The notes below the pieces were generated by a model. That model was not told where the DNA came from, made no database searches, and saw only the letters and a list, made by a program, of their open reading frames with translations. From Lagopus muta (taxonomy: Eukaryota > Chordata > Aves > Galliformes > Phasianidae), in contig NC_064444.1 of the NCBI RefSeq assembly GCF_023343835.1, positions 17,459,219-17,523,218 of the forward strand: a stretch of 64,000 bases of DNA, given 5' to 3'. The position numbers were made by a program, and so were the translations under genes. Positions 31,701-48,500 of the stretch are shown one piece after another (positions within the stretch are counted from its first letter, which is position 1; the number at the start of each line of letters is the position of its first letter).

Positions 31701-34700
31701 GTGTAAGTGGGGAGCCAGTGGGAACGTGGCCCTGGAGGGGGTTTTTGGGGGAGGTCTCGTTGGCGATCCTTGGCACCACGTTGCATTGCCCCTCCTTGAG
31801 CAACTGGCGAGCGCTCAGCATCAGTTGCCCCATTGCTGGGGGAGGTTTGGGTTAGGGTGTGCAGAACAGAGTTTGCATCGGGGTCTGACAGTGAAGGGGG
31901 AAGAGGACTGTGCCTTAGGGCTGTCCTCACAGCTGGTGACACTACATTCCTTCCTCCTTCCCCAGGACGAACGCCCAGCTGCAGCTGAAGGCCATGGCCC
32001 TGCTGATTGCACTGCTGCTGGCTGCCACCGATGCTGAACGGCGGGTATGGGGCGCTGGGCAGCACTGGGGGGCTGCGGGGTGGTGGGCACTGGAGATCCC
32101 AACACAGCGGTGCATCCATCGCTGGGGCCCTCTGCCGAGAGCCCAGAGTTAGGGACAGTGGGGATGGGGACTGTAAGGGAACGCTTGGCTTTTCTGGAAA
32201 GAGCAGGGGATGTCTCACAGCTTTTCCCCTCTAGGATATGATGGAGTACCTGAGAGAGAAGAACATCAGACAGTTCATCCACAAGGTGGGGAGCAGGGTT
32301 CTTACAAGGCTCTGTGCTTCTTCCTGTCCTTCCCTCCTTGTGTGTGCCACCTGCAGAGCCCAGCCCTGGGGTGCTGTCCTCTTCCCTTTGGGCTGTGGGG
32401 CTTTGGCTATTGGTCCCTGGGTCTGGAGCACCCATGGGTCCTTTCTCACTCGGAGTCTCCTGTAGAACATCATCCACAGCTCTGAGCCACTGGGGGATGA
32501 GATGGCCCATTACCTCTACGTGCTGCAGTCCGTCAGCCTCAACCTGCACGAGCGCCGCATGAGGACCTCCATGGACCCCTACTCACAGGTCTGAGAGCTC
32601 TCTCATGGGTCTGGGAGTTCTCTCACAGATCTGAGGGCTCTCTCCTTGCTGTCCTTCCTTTAGAAGTGCGGGCGGGTGAAGGTTTGCCTTTGGGATGTGT
32701 TCCTTTCCCAGCATGGTGGTTTTCACCATTGGTTTTAGACCACGGTGCAACAGGGCTCACTGGTGTCCTTCTCTCTCTTCTCTGCCCTCCCTCCAGGAGC
32801 AGAGGGAGCTCCTCCAGTCGCTGCGCCAATCTGCCTTCGAGTCGGAGAGCGACGCTCCTGCTGGCACCTTCAGCACCGAGCGCCGGCGCTCGCTGTGTGC
32901 CAAGGAGTTCCGCAAGCTTGGCTTCATGGTGCGGCCCCAACCATCCACGTTCCGGCCTCAGTGGGACCTTAGCATCTCCCATAGACCTGCTGTCCCGCTG
33001 CTGCTTGGAGAAGTGCTCGACTGTGTTGTTTTGTGTCTTGCCAGAACAACAGCAACCCAGCAGAGGACCTGCGCCGTGCACCGCCGGGGCTCCTCGCCCT
33101 CGACAACATGGTGTATTTCTCCAGGCACACCCCCAGTGCCTACAGCCGGGTGCGTGCTCCTGCTTGGGGAATCTCCCAGCAGAAAGGTGCTGGTGGATCT
33201 CCAGCTTCTCATCCTTTCTTTCTTTGGACCCATCCTTATTGGCCTCACCTAGGGCAGGATGCCCCATTAAGGTTGAAAAAGACCTCAGGGACCGCTGAGC
33301 CCACCCTCACCATGCCACTGACCACATCCCTCAGTGCCACATCCCCACAGTTGTGGGACACCTCCAGGGACACCCCCACCTCCCTGGGCAGCCCTTCCTG
33401 TGGGTAGAAGTGGCTGGTGGCACTCTACTGAGTTTCAGTGCTTTGGTTACCGCTGGGTTTCTGGGCATAAGCAGTTGGGGGGTGCAGAGTGTTAGCTGTG
33501 CTCTGAGCTGCTCTGCCTGTGATAGCTCCAGTGCTGAGGATGCTGTGGTTGGGACCTGGGGAGAGCTGCTGTTCGGAATGGCTCAGCTCTCTGGGGGGAT
33601 AGCTGAGCAGGAAGGTCAGGAAGAGCATGGAGAGCACTGATCCTGGTGTGTAACACAAGGCCATGTTCCTCTCCTCCAGTTTGTCCTCGAGAACAGCAGC
33701 CGTGAAGACAAACACGAGTGCCCGTTTGCTCGAAGCAGCATCCAGCTCACCCTGATCCTCTGTGAGATCCTGCATGTCGGAGAGCCGTGTATGTGTGTGC
33801 CCAGCCCTGCACCATCCCAGCGGTGGGGATGTGTGGCAGAGGGGCTGTGCCACGGCTGACAACTGGGGAAGGGCTGTGCGATGTCCAGGTTCTCCTGGAT
33901 ACTGCAGTTGTACAGAAAAATGGGAGTGTGGCATCATCTGTCCTTCTCACCGCAGGCTCGGAGACGGCTCAGGCCTTTTACCCTATGTTCTTCGGGCAGG
34001 ATCATTTCTTTGAAGAGCTCTTCTGCATCTGCATCCAGCTGGTGAACAAGACGTGGAAGGAGATGCGAGCCACCCAGGAGGACTTTGATAAGGTGATAAC
34101 AGGACCGTAGGGCTGCGCATACGTCCCTGGAGCATCACCAGACTGGGGATGCTGTCTGGGCCCCCCCAGGTGCTGCAGGTGGTGCGGGAGCAGATCACCA
34201 GGACCCTGTCCCTCAAACCCACCTCCCTGGAGCTGTTCAAGACCAGAGTGAACGCGCTGAACTACAGCGAGATCCTGAAGCTGCGGCAGACGGAGCGGCT
34301 GCACCAGGAGGAGACGCTGGCCGTGCCTGTGCTGTGAGTGGGCTGTGGGCAGGGGGCTGTGCTGGGGGGTGACCCCATGAAGGCTAGCAGGTGAACGCTG
34401 AAGGGTCTGTGCTCCTTATCCCCTGGCTGGCATCCCAGGGAGCTGCGTGAGAGGCTGAAGCCGGAGCTCCTGGAGCTGATCCGCCAGCAGCGCCTGCTGC
34501 GCCTCTGCGAGGGCACCCTGTTCCGCAAGATCAGCAGCCGCCGGCGCCAGGGTGAGTGCAGGAGTGCCAGCCCCGTGGCTGCCCCTGGAGGGGGCTGGGG
34601 TGGGCGCAATTAACCGCAGCTCATTAGCAGAAGTGCTAATGGGGTCTCGGCTGGGGCCTTTCTGCTGCAGATAAGCTCTGGTACTGCCGCTTGTCACCCA

Positions 34701-36341
34701 ATCACAAAGTGCTGCACTACGGGGACGTGGAGGAAGGGGTGCAGTCACCCCCCATCGAGAGCCTGCCAGAGAAAAGTAGGTTATGGGGAGAAAGAAAGGG
34801 AGGGGGAAGGGAGCACTCTGCCCACCAGGAGTTGCCCTGCCATCGGGCTGCCACATGCATGGCCCTGGCCCTGGAGGTGCAGTGGGCTGGGGGAGATCTG
34901 GCACTGGGGGTCCTTTCCTCATGTGAGGCTGTGACCGAAATCCCGGCTGCTCACATTGCTGCCCAAATAGTGGGCAGTGGTTCTGGGGGTAAGCGGGAAC
35001 CCACAGCTTTTCTGCTCCCCAGTTCCTGTGGCAGACATGAAGGCGCTGCTTGTTGGGAAGGAGTGTCCACACACGAAGGAGAAGAGCTCTGGAAAGCAGA
35101 ACAAGGTCAGCACCTCCACACCACCTTTATGCTCCCCTCCCTCCTTGTGCTCTGTCACTCTGCGCATCCCCAGATGTGTCCCAGGGCACAGCCAGCGCAG
35201 GGTGCTGGCCACAACCTGGAGCTCCAAAGCTGGAGGCTCTGAAGGAGATTAGATGAGCATGGGACAGGCTTTTGATGTGGCTTGAGGCTGGAGACCTGCT
35301 GGGTCTTTCAGGCTGCAAATCCCAGTGGGCTGGAGAGGCCAGCTACCAAGACAGGTATTGGCTTGGGTATTAGGAACAATCTGTGCTCCCACAGAGCAGT
35401 GAGGCAGTGGCACAGCTACCCAGGGAAGTGGGGGAGTCACCGTCCCTGGAGGTGTCCCAGAGCCATGGGGATGTGGCACTGAGGGATGTGGGCAGTGGGC
35501 ACAGTGCTGGTGGGCTGGGGTTGGACTTGGGGATCTGAGAGGTTCTTTCTAACCTTAGTGGTTCTGTGATTCCCCATAGGACGTCCTGGAGCTCGCCTTC
35601 TCCATAGTGTACGATGTGGAGGAATACTGCCTGAACTTCGTTGCCCCCACGCGCTATGAGGTGAGCTCCAGGGGCTACAGGAGGGCACGTCCTTCCCGAG
35701 GGGGTCTGAGCAAGGGAGGACCCCTCTCTGCTCTCCCAGACCTGGAATTGGACGCTAAAGGGTGATTTGTGACACTGCTCCCACCCTCCCCTACATAGCG
35801 CAGAGGAGCTGGGGTTCCCTGGCCTGCAGCCAGCATGCTGGGCTAGTACTGAAAAGACAAAAATGCCTTTGTGCAGCCATGGCTGAGGGCCTGGAGGAAT
35901 GTGAGGACTGCAGCTCTCTAGTTGGCTGCAAGATTTGGGGATGAACAAGGACCCAGTCTGGCTGGGAAGGTCTGATGCAGAGCTGGGGGCCCTGTGCTGG
36001 GTGAAGGCATGGGCTGAGCGTGGCACGGAGGGAGGTGCATTGGATACAGCTGCTTTGCCCTGGTGTTGAGAGCCACAGGGGGGTTCTCTGGCTGCCCAGA
36101 GCTCTCCTGAGCTGCTTTGCTTCTCCAGTTTTGCCTGTGGACAGATGGGCTGAACGTGCTTCTGGGCAAGGAGATGACGAGTGAGAGAACGCAGACGGAC
36201 CTCGACATCCTGCTGTCAATGGAACTCAAACTGCGGCTCCTGGACCTGGAGAACATCAGCATCCCCGACAACCCCCCTCCTATCCCAAAGCCCCCCAGCA
36301 ACCTCAACTTCTGCTATGACTTCAGCCATGCAGAACAGTGA
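28799..36341 (+). CDS. ELMO3: ELMO3, engulfment and cell motility 3, 20 exons, about 719 aa, one out-of-phase junction
   Basis: ELMO3 is a scaffold that binds DOCK proteins to activate Rac in phagocytosis and migration. Exons: 28799-28876, 28955-28995, 29981-30053, 30128-30178, 30609-30778, 31370-31469, 31551-31702, 31966-32044, 32235-32285, 32466-32588, 32797-32928, 33045-33149, 33680-33788, 33956-34092, 34170-34333/4, 34440-34551, 34671-34775, 35023-35105, 35580-35660, 36129-36341. It has an N-terminal ubiquitin-like/armadillo region ([20 protein letters not shown]), an ELMO domain (about 290-480; [36 protein letters not shown]), a PH domain (about 540-665; [35 protein letters not shown]) and a C-terminal PxxP tail (NPPPIPKPP) for DOCK SH3 binding. 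Human is 720 aa. The canonical donor after exon 15 (GTGAGT at 34334) leaves phase 2, while exon 16 opens in phase 0, so a base appears to be missing or a weak upstream donor is used. Confidence 0.93.
29040..29900 (+). repeat. 39-bp minisatellite in ELMO3 intron 2
   Basis: From 29138 to about 29690 roughly 14 tandem copies of a 39-base unit occur; each contains GGCCATCCTTTGGTGTCCCA, then TTGG(C/G)TCA(C/T), then GATGAGCAGT or AATGAGCAGT. Variants alternate between GGGTCATGAT and GGCTCACAAT types, giving a higher-order pattern. Degenerate copies (CCAGCTTGTGGTGGCCCA) extend to about 29040 on the left and 29900 on the right. Because 39 is a multiple of 3, several frames on both strands stay open for 180-365 codons; these are not genes. 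The array ends about 80 bases before exon 3. Confidence 0.95.
33265..33405 (-). mobile_element. Old CR1 LINE fragment in ELMO3 intron 12
   Basis: The plus strand reads AAGGTTGAAAAAGACCTCAG, then CCACCCTCACCATGCCACTG, a CCCTCAGTGCCACATCC block, and CACCTCCCTGGGCAGCCC. These are CR1 3' landmarks in reverse complement. The copy is about 140 bp and quite diverged. Confidence 0.65.
35345..35577 (+). mobile_element. CR1 LINE fragment in ELMO3 intron 18
   Basis: This is plus-oriented and 5'-truncated: TATTAGGAACAATCTGTGCT, CTACCCAGGGAAGTGGGGGA, GTCACCGTCCCTGGAGGTG, GATGTGGCACTGAGGGA, then the 3' end GAGAGGTTCTTTCTAACCTT and GTTCTGTGATTCC. It ends within a few bases of the exon 19 acceptor at 35580, so its terminal repeat abuts or forms the polypyrimidine region of that splice site. 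Confidence 0.8.
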
Positions 36342-37535
36342 GTTCCTGCATCCCCCCCCTGTGCCCAATCCCTGTGCCCCCTCCTTCTCTCTGCAGGCTG
36401 CTCCATTCAGCTCTGAGATGTTTGGAGCTGGAAACATTCTGTTGCCTGCCAACAGCAAAACCCTTCCTCCAGGCTCTGTCCCCAAAGGGACGAGCACAGG
36501 TGCTTGGGTATGGATGGGGCTTGGGTATGCGCTGCCTGTCCCCTTCCCATGCTGGTGGCTGTGAGCAGGTCATCCTGTCCCCTTTTCCACACCTCTGCTA
36601 TTTGCCCAGACAGAACTCACCAGCATCCTGGGGCAAACCTTCTCTTCACGGCCTGCAGCAGGGCTGAGCCACTGAGCTTTGGGCTCATGCTCTGTTAGAG
36701 GGAAGGGAGCTCTCTGCTCTGCTCCTGAGCCACAGGCAGGAGAGACAAAACACTTCTCGACAGCTGAACCCCTTCATGCTGATGCTGTCCCCATACCCCC
36801 TTTGCTGCAGTCACATTGAGGGCAGAGGGCAAGGACAGCAGGAGGAGGGATTGTACAGACACTGCTGTAGCAGCTGGGGGGGTCAGCTTTACAACGGTAC
36901 AACCACACACCCTGACCCTCCCCAGCACAGCTGCTCAGGGTGGAGAATCCCCTCTGGGTGAAAAAGGAGTTAGGAAAGGCTGAAGTCCTCCCACTGCTTG
37001 GTTTGCTGAGCAGACAGCACTTTCCAGCGGGGTCAGCACTGCAGAGGGACAGACAGACAAGCACTTAACGCACTGATTTTTTTCCTGCTCTCCTCCCTCT
37101 CCCTGCTGTGAGTGCTCCCAGGCCCAGGCAGGGTAGCAAGATGCTCCCAGAGGTTGTTCAGGGTACGAATCCTCTTCCCTTGCACAATATGAGACGGGCA
37201 CAGACTCGATGCCCAGAGCCCAACCCCAGCGCAGCACAGAGCTGCTCATGTTAACCTCGGTGCCTTCCCCGCCCCGGCGGATATTGCACACTCAGCCATG
37301 CTGCTGCACTACTGCATTACGACAAGCTACCTCCTCTGAGGCCCAAACGTCCCCCAACCGCGGTGCCCTGCACCTCCTCGTGCCTACGGCTTCTCCAGGG
37401 GGTGTTGTAGTAACCAGGGTGCAGCCTGTGAGCCTGCAGCTGTCTGAGCACTGGAAACGCACGCTGCAGGGTGGGCAGGGCCTGTGCCCCCCACCTCCTG
37501 CAGATTTGGGCAATAAACACTTGTGGAGAACTCAG
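36342..37535 (+). other. ELMO3 3' UTR
   Basis: About 1.2 kb without coding frame motifs follow the stop, ending at AATAAA 37512-37517. A CR1 copy starts about 100 bases further on. No gene corresponding to LRRC29, which lies between ELMO3 and TMEM208 in human, is visible. Confidence 0.6.
37512..37517 (+). promoter_or_regulatory. Candidate polyadenylation signal of ELMO3
   Basis: Canonical AATAAA in context GGCAATAAACACTTG, followed by a G/T-rich stretch (CTGTGTCC, GGTTTGGG). It is the first strong signal noticed after the ELMO3 stop. Confidence 0.7.
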
Positions 37536-37643
37536 CGCTGTGTCCTTTGCAAAGGTTTGGGAGGTGAGGGGCTAAAGAGCATGAAAGGGGGCAAAGCAGA
37601 GCTGGGCACGCGCTGCCCTTCTGCTGGTGTGTGCCAGGTTAAG

Positions 37644-38130
37644 AATCACAGAATCACAGAATGATTTGGGTTGGAAGGGACCTCAAGGATCATGAAGCTC
37701 CAACCCCCTGCTTGCATGCAGGGCCACCAACCTCCACATTTAACCAGGCTGCCCAGGGCCCCATCCAACCTGGCCTTGAACACCTCCAGGGATGGACGGG
37801 GCATCACAGCCTCTCTGGGCAGCTGTTCCAGCACCTCACCACTCTCATAGTACAGAACTTCCCCCTGACATCCAACCTCAATCTTCCCTTCCTCAACTTC
37901 AAACCATTTCCCATTGTCCTGCTGTTATCTGCCCTTGTCAAGAGTTGCCTCCCCTCCTGTTTGTAGGCTCCCTTTAGGTATTGAAAGGCTGCAGTGAGGT
38001 CACCCCACAGCCTTCTCTTCTCCAGGCTGAACAGGCCCAGCTCCCTCAGTCTGTCTTCTAGGGGAGGTGCTCCATCTGCTCCCCCTGATCATCTTTGTGG
38101 CTCTCCTCTGGACCCTCTCCAACAAAACAC
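37644..38130 (-). mobile_element. CR1 LINE, 5'-truncated, downstream of ELMO3
   Basis: It begins AGAATCACAGAATCACAGAA at its 3' terminus, then GGGTTGGAAGGGACCTCAAG, CTTGCATGCAGGGCCACC and the standard CCCATCCAACCTGGCCTTGA block, ending in the reverse-transcriptase C-terminal region (CTCTGGACCCTCTCCAAC). It is minus-oriented. It shares specific variants with the copy at 39902 (CTTGCATGCAGGG, GAGTTGCCTCCCCTCCTGTT), so both belong to one subfamily of similar age. Confidence 0.93.
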
Positions 38131-38279
38131 TTCTTGCAGTGTGCTGGGGAGCTCCCAGGGCCCCAGAGGTGGAAACACTCCTTGTTGCGCTATGGAAACA
38201 AGCTGGGAGTGGGCAATGGCATCCTGGAAGAGCAATGTGTGCTTTACAAAGGATGGCTGGCAGGAAGAGTTCATTCATG

Positions 38280-38717
38280 GAGGTGCCGGTGCAGGTGCAA
38301 AGAAGGGCAGCAAGGCTAGGGGAGGGCTTGGAGAGCGTGCCCCATGAGAAGGGCAACGAGGAGACCTTATTGCTCTCTTCAAATACCTGAAAGGTGACTG
38401 CAGCAGAGCAGGGCTGGTCTCTTCTCGCTGGTGACAGGTGACAGGATGAGGGGAAATGGCCTCAAGTTGCACCAGGAGAGGTTTAGGCTGGATATCAGGA
38501 AAAGCTTCTTTACAGAAAGGGTTGTTAAGCACTGCAATGAGCTGCCAGGAAGGTGGATGAGCCACCATCCCCGGATGTGCTTAAAAACCGTCTGGATGTG
38601 GCGCTCAGGGACGTGGTTTAGCGGGGGGATGTTAGAGCTGGGGTAATACGGTCCGGTTGCAGTTAGACTCGACGGATCTTCAAGGTCCAACCGGACCGAC
38701 TCTACGGTTCTATGATG
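38280..38717 (+). mobile_element. CR1 LINE, 5'-truncated, upstream of TMEM208
   Basis: It is plus-oriented. GAAGGGCAGCAAGGCTAGGG and GAGAAGGGCAACGAGGAGAC start the reverse-transcriptase end; GGATGAGGGGAAATGGCCTC, GTTTAGGCTGGATATCAGGA and AAAACCGTCTGGATGTGGC follow; the 3' end reads TCAAGGTCCAACCGGACCGA and CGGTTCTATGATG. The 3' end carries many CG dinucleotides and abuts the TMEM208 CpG island. With the copy at 37644 it forms an inverted pair. Confidence 0.92.
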
Positions 38718-38998
38718 CCCGCTGCACGGCGGAGGAGCTGGGAAGGAGGCTGGAAACAGCCTCGGTTGCACCGCGGATGGCCGCCCTGAGAGCTGCGGCG
38801 CCCGAGGACGATGCCAACCCCGCTGAGCCTCAGCACCCAACCCCGCGGCTCCGGGACGCCCCGCGGCGCTGTGACCCCACATCACGGGCAGCTCCTCCCC
38901 GCTCCACGAAGGCACCAATAGCCCCGATCCCCGACGTGAAGGCCGCCATCCCCGCCCCGCGGGCGGAGCCGGAAGGGGCAGCGCGGAGCGGAGCGGCC
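38718..38998 (+). promoter_or_regulatory. CpG-rich TMEM208 promoter and 5' UTR
   Basis: Dense CpG sequence with no TATA box, ending in GCGGCCATGGCGG at the start codon, a YY1-like context common in housekeeping promoters. The CR1 copy on its left reaches to within about 280 bases of the ATG. Confidence 0.6.
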
Positions 38999-43999
<5,001 letters not shown>

Positions 44000-45549
44000 C
44001 CCTGGCTGAGGAGATAGGTGAATGCTGTCTCTCATTTCCATGCTGTTATCTCATCAGGGATGCGACTGAAGCCAATCAGAAAGCATCGCAGTATCTACGT
44101 TGCCCTCTGTCACTGCTGCCATTCCAAGATGAAGGCTGCGAGAGACTTCCCTTGGTTGGTTCTTAGTGCCAGTCGAGGCCTTGCTCCTCGTGATGACAAG
44201 TAGGGGGTTATGCTGGGATGTGTGTAAATACCTTTCTAAAGTAGTGCTGTATCGCATTCAAAGGTGAGGATTGCAATGCTGGAGGAAATATATTAAAGAG
44301 CAGAGTCTAATTGGCCATGCTGGCAGTGTGTTCATAGAGGGGTGCTCACGGAGGGCAGTGGTGAAAAACAACAGCATGTTTGTGGAAGCCTGGGCTACAT
44401 GGAAGCCAGATCCCCAGGCTGAGTCGTTTCATCCCTTCCCTAGGTTGCTCTGTGCTGTGCTGCCTCTTGCAGCACCCAGTCTGCAGGGGCTTCAGCTGCC
44501 CTGTGAGTTCTGTTGGGCCTGCAGCAGCTGGAGGAGCTACAAACTGCATGTGCAGCCCAGCGTGGAGCATTGGGGATTTAGCCTGGGCTCAAATTGGTCT
44601 GTACTACCTTTATGGGAGCTCAGTCAGATGAAAGGTTCCAACAGAATTGAAAAGCAAATCTTTTTGTTTTGTAAAAGCTCCCCCACAGATAGCATAGCTG
44701 AGGTGCTGTGACTGTGGCAGAGATTCCACGTTAGAAACCACACACAGCTCAAGGCAACATCTGCTGTTGCCTACTTTGATTTATTCTTGCTGTTCCTGCT
44801 CATTAGGTGGTTTTGCACACTGGTGACCCCTTCCTGCCCCTGACGCACCAGCTCAGCACCATGCAGCTTTGCCCACGTGAGTGAGCTCTGTGGTTAGTGC
44901 CAGTGGCACCAGCCTGGCTTTTGCACTTGATGCTGTCCGTAAGGTTTGGTCCACACAAAGTTTCCATTACATGGGTTTTATTACACCTTTTTTCGTAACA
45001 TCAAGCCAGATCCCTACCCCGAGTCCTTTGTGCCTTGATGCCTGGCAGAGCACGTATTTGGGGTGCAGTCATGCTTACTTGTAGGTCTGCACGGTCTGCA
45101 ATGACGGGGCAGGTATCTAGAAGCAGGGAGAGCAGAGGTCGTTATCTGGGGGGACTGAAGTCCTTCCTGCCCGTCAGGGAGGACATGAGGAGAGCACCAC
45201 TGGGAACCTTGAGGACCCTGGACTGGTGCAGCTCCTAGGCTCTGCCCTTGCTCCCTCTAACCCCTCGTTTCCCCAAAACCACGCGGAGTAGCACAGCGTT
45301 CCCCAAAATGCACGGACCTAGGCAGGGGGGAAATCAACAACAACCACACCGACCATCTCAGCTGTGCTACCCTGCACAGCAGTACATGCACATCAGCCTC
45401 CTGGGCAGAAGCCCGAGCTGTGCCATCTTCTTCAGGCAGAAACTGGCCTGACAGCCCCAATAAATACTGAATAAATAGAGCCAGCGTCAGCCAGATGCTG
45501 GCAGGATGCACTGAGGCACGCGGGGCGGCCGTGGGGTGCACAGTGCTGC
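44000..45549. other. Convergent 3' interval between TMEM208 and MATCAP1
   Basis: This interval holds both 3' UTRs. On the plus strand, ATTAAA at 44292-44297 could end TMEM208; two further plus AATAAA hexamers lie at 45459-45464 and 45470-45475. On the minus strand, AATAAA equivalents (TTTATT) are at 44977-44982 and 44780-44785 for MATCAP1. No other gene or repeat is seen. Confidence 0.55.
44977..44982 (-). promoter_or_regulatory. Candidate polyadenylation signal of MATCAP1
   Basis: TTTATT on the plus strand (AATAAA in gene sense), about 570 bases after the stop codon. A second one at 44780-44785 is an alternative. Confidence 0.5.
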
Positions 45550-48500
45550 TCACTCAGGCAGCAGCTCTTCCAGCTCCTGCTCATCCAGCTGGTTGGTGGT
45601 GACAATGTGGTCGAGCTGCTTCATGTACCGCTCCAGGTCCTGCATGAAATGGGGGATGCGAGCCTTCTCCAGGACGCCAAATTTCTTCAGGCGGTTCACA
45701 TCTTCGTAGGAGACCTGGTGGGAAGCAAAGGGATGGATCAGCATGTGCAAATGAAAGGGTTCTATTCCCCTGTGACCCTCTTTGCCTGCCTGGCTGGGTT
45801 TTCTACACTCACACTGCCCAAATGGGACCATGGACTGCCAAGGGATGGAAATGAAGGCTTGAGGTAAGTTTTGAAAGAAAGACATGGGAGGAAAAAAAAC
45901 ATCTGCAGAGGCAAAAATGCCTGCAGGGCAAGTATTTGGCTAAGCCAGGTCTCAGCTTTGGGAAAATACATAGACAGGAGAAGCTGGTGATGCCTGCACC
46001 TGAGCTTTGGGTCAGGGCAGGATGGGTACAGCAAAAGAGGAGCCAAAGACCAAACACGAAGAGCTGTGCCCCTACATACAGGGGCTGGTGAGGAGAGATG
46101 TGGAAGGAAGTGAGATGGCCTCACAGAGCTGGAGCCAAGGCTGCATTCGTAGTGCAGGCTGACCATAAAACCTGACCATTTCTGGGCAGAAGGAAGGCAA
46201 AGCAGAAAGGGCTCATGATAATGCTGTGTTCCTGTTGGTGCTGCATGCAGAGCTGCCTGCACATGGGCTGCCTGTACGCTGCTGCTTGATGTTGCTGTCT
46301 GGATAGAAGGTGAGACAGTGTCTGATACAGTGTCTTGGTGCCCTAGGAAAAATCCTATTTGCTCTCACCAGGACAGCACATCTGGCTGCCTAAAACCAGA
46401 AAGCCCCTTGCCAGTGTGGAGCTTGAACTGTGACTCCAGGCTCCTACCTTTCCAAGAGCAGCCAGCAATGGGAAGTCGATTGTCTGCCGATGTCGCAGGA
46501 TGCGGAGAATCCCATCCAGGTACACCTGGTCCTTACTGAAGCAGCCTGGAAAAGAGAGAGGGCCTGGGAAACACCAGGAGATGACTCCAGGATAAACCCT
46601 ATCTTCCCAAATGTGTTGGGGCTGGCAGGAAGGAAAAGACTCAGAGGATGAGCAGAGCCAGCACTGGGGTCCCCCGCCAGGGAGAAGCCTGGGCAGCAGA
46701 GAGCAGCAAGGCTCCATTCCCCAGCCCTTAGGAAAAAGGGACAGGCATTGGAGTCTCACCATTTTACACATGCTGTGTGATCGCTTTTTTTTTAACTGCT
46801 AGAATCTAAAAGCATCCTCAAAATGCTTATCTTTTTCCTCCTTTGGCTCCTTGAGAGGCTGTGCAAGGAAGGGCTAAGATCCATCAGAGTGGGAGGACGC
46901 CACGGGGCTCCCCAGGATGCCTCATCCATCCCTACCTGATGGACAGCAGCCAGAGAGGTGATGGGGCAGCTGGGTATTGAAAAATATACCACAAAGGAAA
47001 GCGTAAATCTGTATGAAAACAGAGCTGGGGATGAGGGACGATGAGAGGGCAGCGTGGAAGGATTCTCTGGCTGGTGATGGCAAAGCCACCCAGCACCAGA
47101 ATGCATCCACAGAAATACAAAAATCCCCCCAGAACATGGAAGGCTTTGTACCTGGCTGTGAGGTGTCAGTCTGGCCCCGCTTGGCCCGCACGCAGTACTC
47201 CCACCGGATGCCAGCATCCTGGACGTATTGCTCCAGGTCCTGGAAGAGCGCGGAGAAGGAGAGGCGGCTGGCCCTCTCAATGGTGTAGTAGAGCAAGGCT
47301 GCACGCCAGAGGAAGGGCTGCTTGCGGAAGAGGACACTGTGCAGGCTGGCCAAACCTTCCTCTGTGGGGTTGGCAGGCTTCAGGCTGTACTGCTTGCGGC
47401 CCTCCGAGCTGTGCCAGGGCTGGCGGGTGTTGTTCACCCCTCGGATGTAGTGTGTGCCTGAGGAGATAACAGCAAGCGTTGTCAGCTGGGGACAACTTGG
47501 AGAGCCTCAAGAATCTCAACCCTACTGCGTCCATCCTGCCTGCTATCCCCACATCCCCATGACGACACTGAGGATGCTCAACATCCTCCCTGCTGTGCCC
47601 ACGGTCCCCCCAGTGCCCCACTGACCTATCTCATGGCGCAGCATGCCCTCCAGCCAGAACTGCCGGGCTCCAGACAGGTTGATGGCCAGTGTTGGCCGGC
47701 TGTCCTCCACCATCATCACAGCCTGCGACAGGAGATCATCGGTGAGCTGCACCACTACCTGCAGAGGAGAGAGGAGGCAAGCAGCCATGTTAGCAATCTT
47801 TCACTGGCTCAGAAACAGCGGATGGTACTTTGGGCAACTCTTCAAAACCTCTAAAGGAAACGCACTACAACTATTCCAATCCAGAGAGGATATACATCAA
47901 AACTAGAGATACCAGGAGGCTTCCTTGAACTGATGAGGAAATGGATGACTGCCTGCTCTAGGTGGGTGCTTGAGTAGAGGGTTGGACCCAATGGCTTCCA
48001 AGATACCTCAAGCATCCTGTTTTCAGAGATTCTGTGAAATGCTTGCCCTAACACGTTTGGTAATATTCCTGCACCCTGGGAAAGCCAAACCACATCCACT
48101 GGTGTGCTTGCAGAGAGGGGACACACGTGATGGTCACATGGCTGAGCAGGGTTGGGTGGGCACTGCCCCCCGAGATGTAGCAGGATGGGCCTGGAGCCCA
48201 ACACGAAGTAGCTCCTTTCAGCTAATCACAACCACAAAATCTGAGCAGGCTGTGGGGAAGCTGGCTGGCTGCCCTGCGCATCCCATCCTTCCATCCCCAC
48301 CTTCTGTCCAGCTGCAGACGGCTCCCAGTGTGCTGCAGGACCAAGACAGATGGATAACCTCCCTAAAACCCAAACCTGGGAAGGTGCTGTGCACACAGCT
48401 GAGGGCAGAGCACAGCAGATTTGCACAAGCAGCATCAGTGTGCCACCACATGTTCCTACTTCCGTAGCTCAAGTCTTCCAGAGCAACACTCTAGGAAATG

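Noticed and set aside
28799-36341. Orthologue of the human intronic microRNA miR-328 in ELMO3
   Set aside because: I looked for its mature sequence in the ELMO3 introns and saw no convincing match; it is probably mammal-specific.
37536-38998. LRRC29 between ELMO3 and TMEM208
   Set aside because: The interval holds only two CR1 copies and the TMEM208 promoter; no leucine-rich repeat frame is present.
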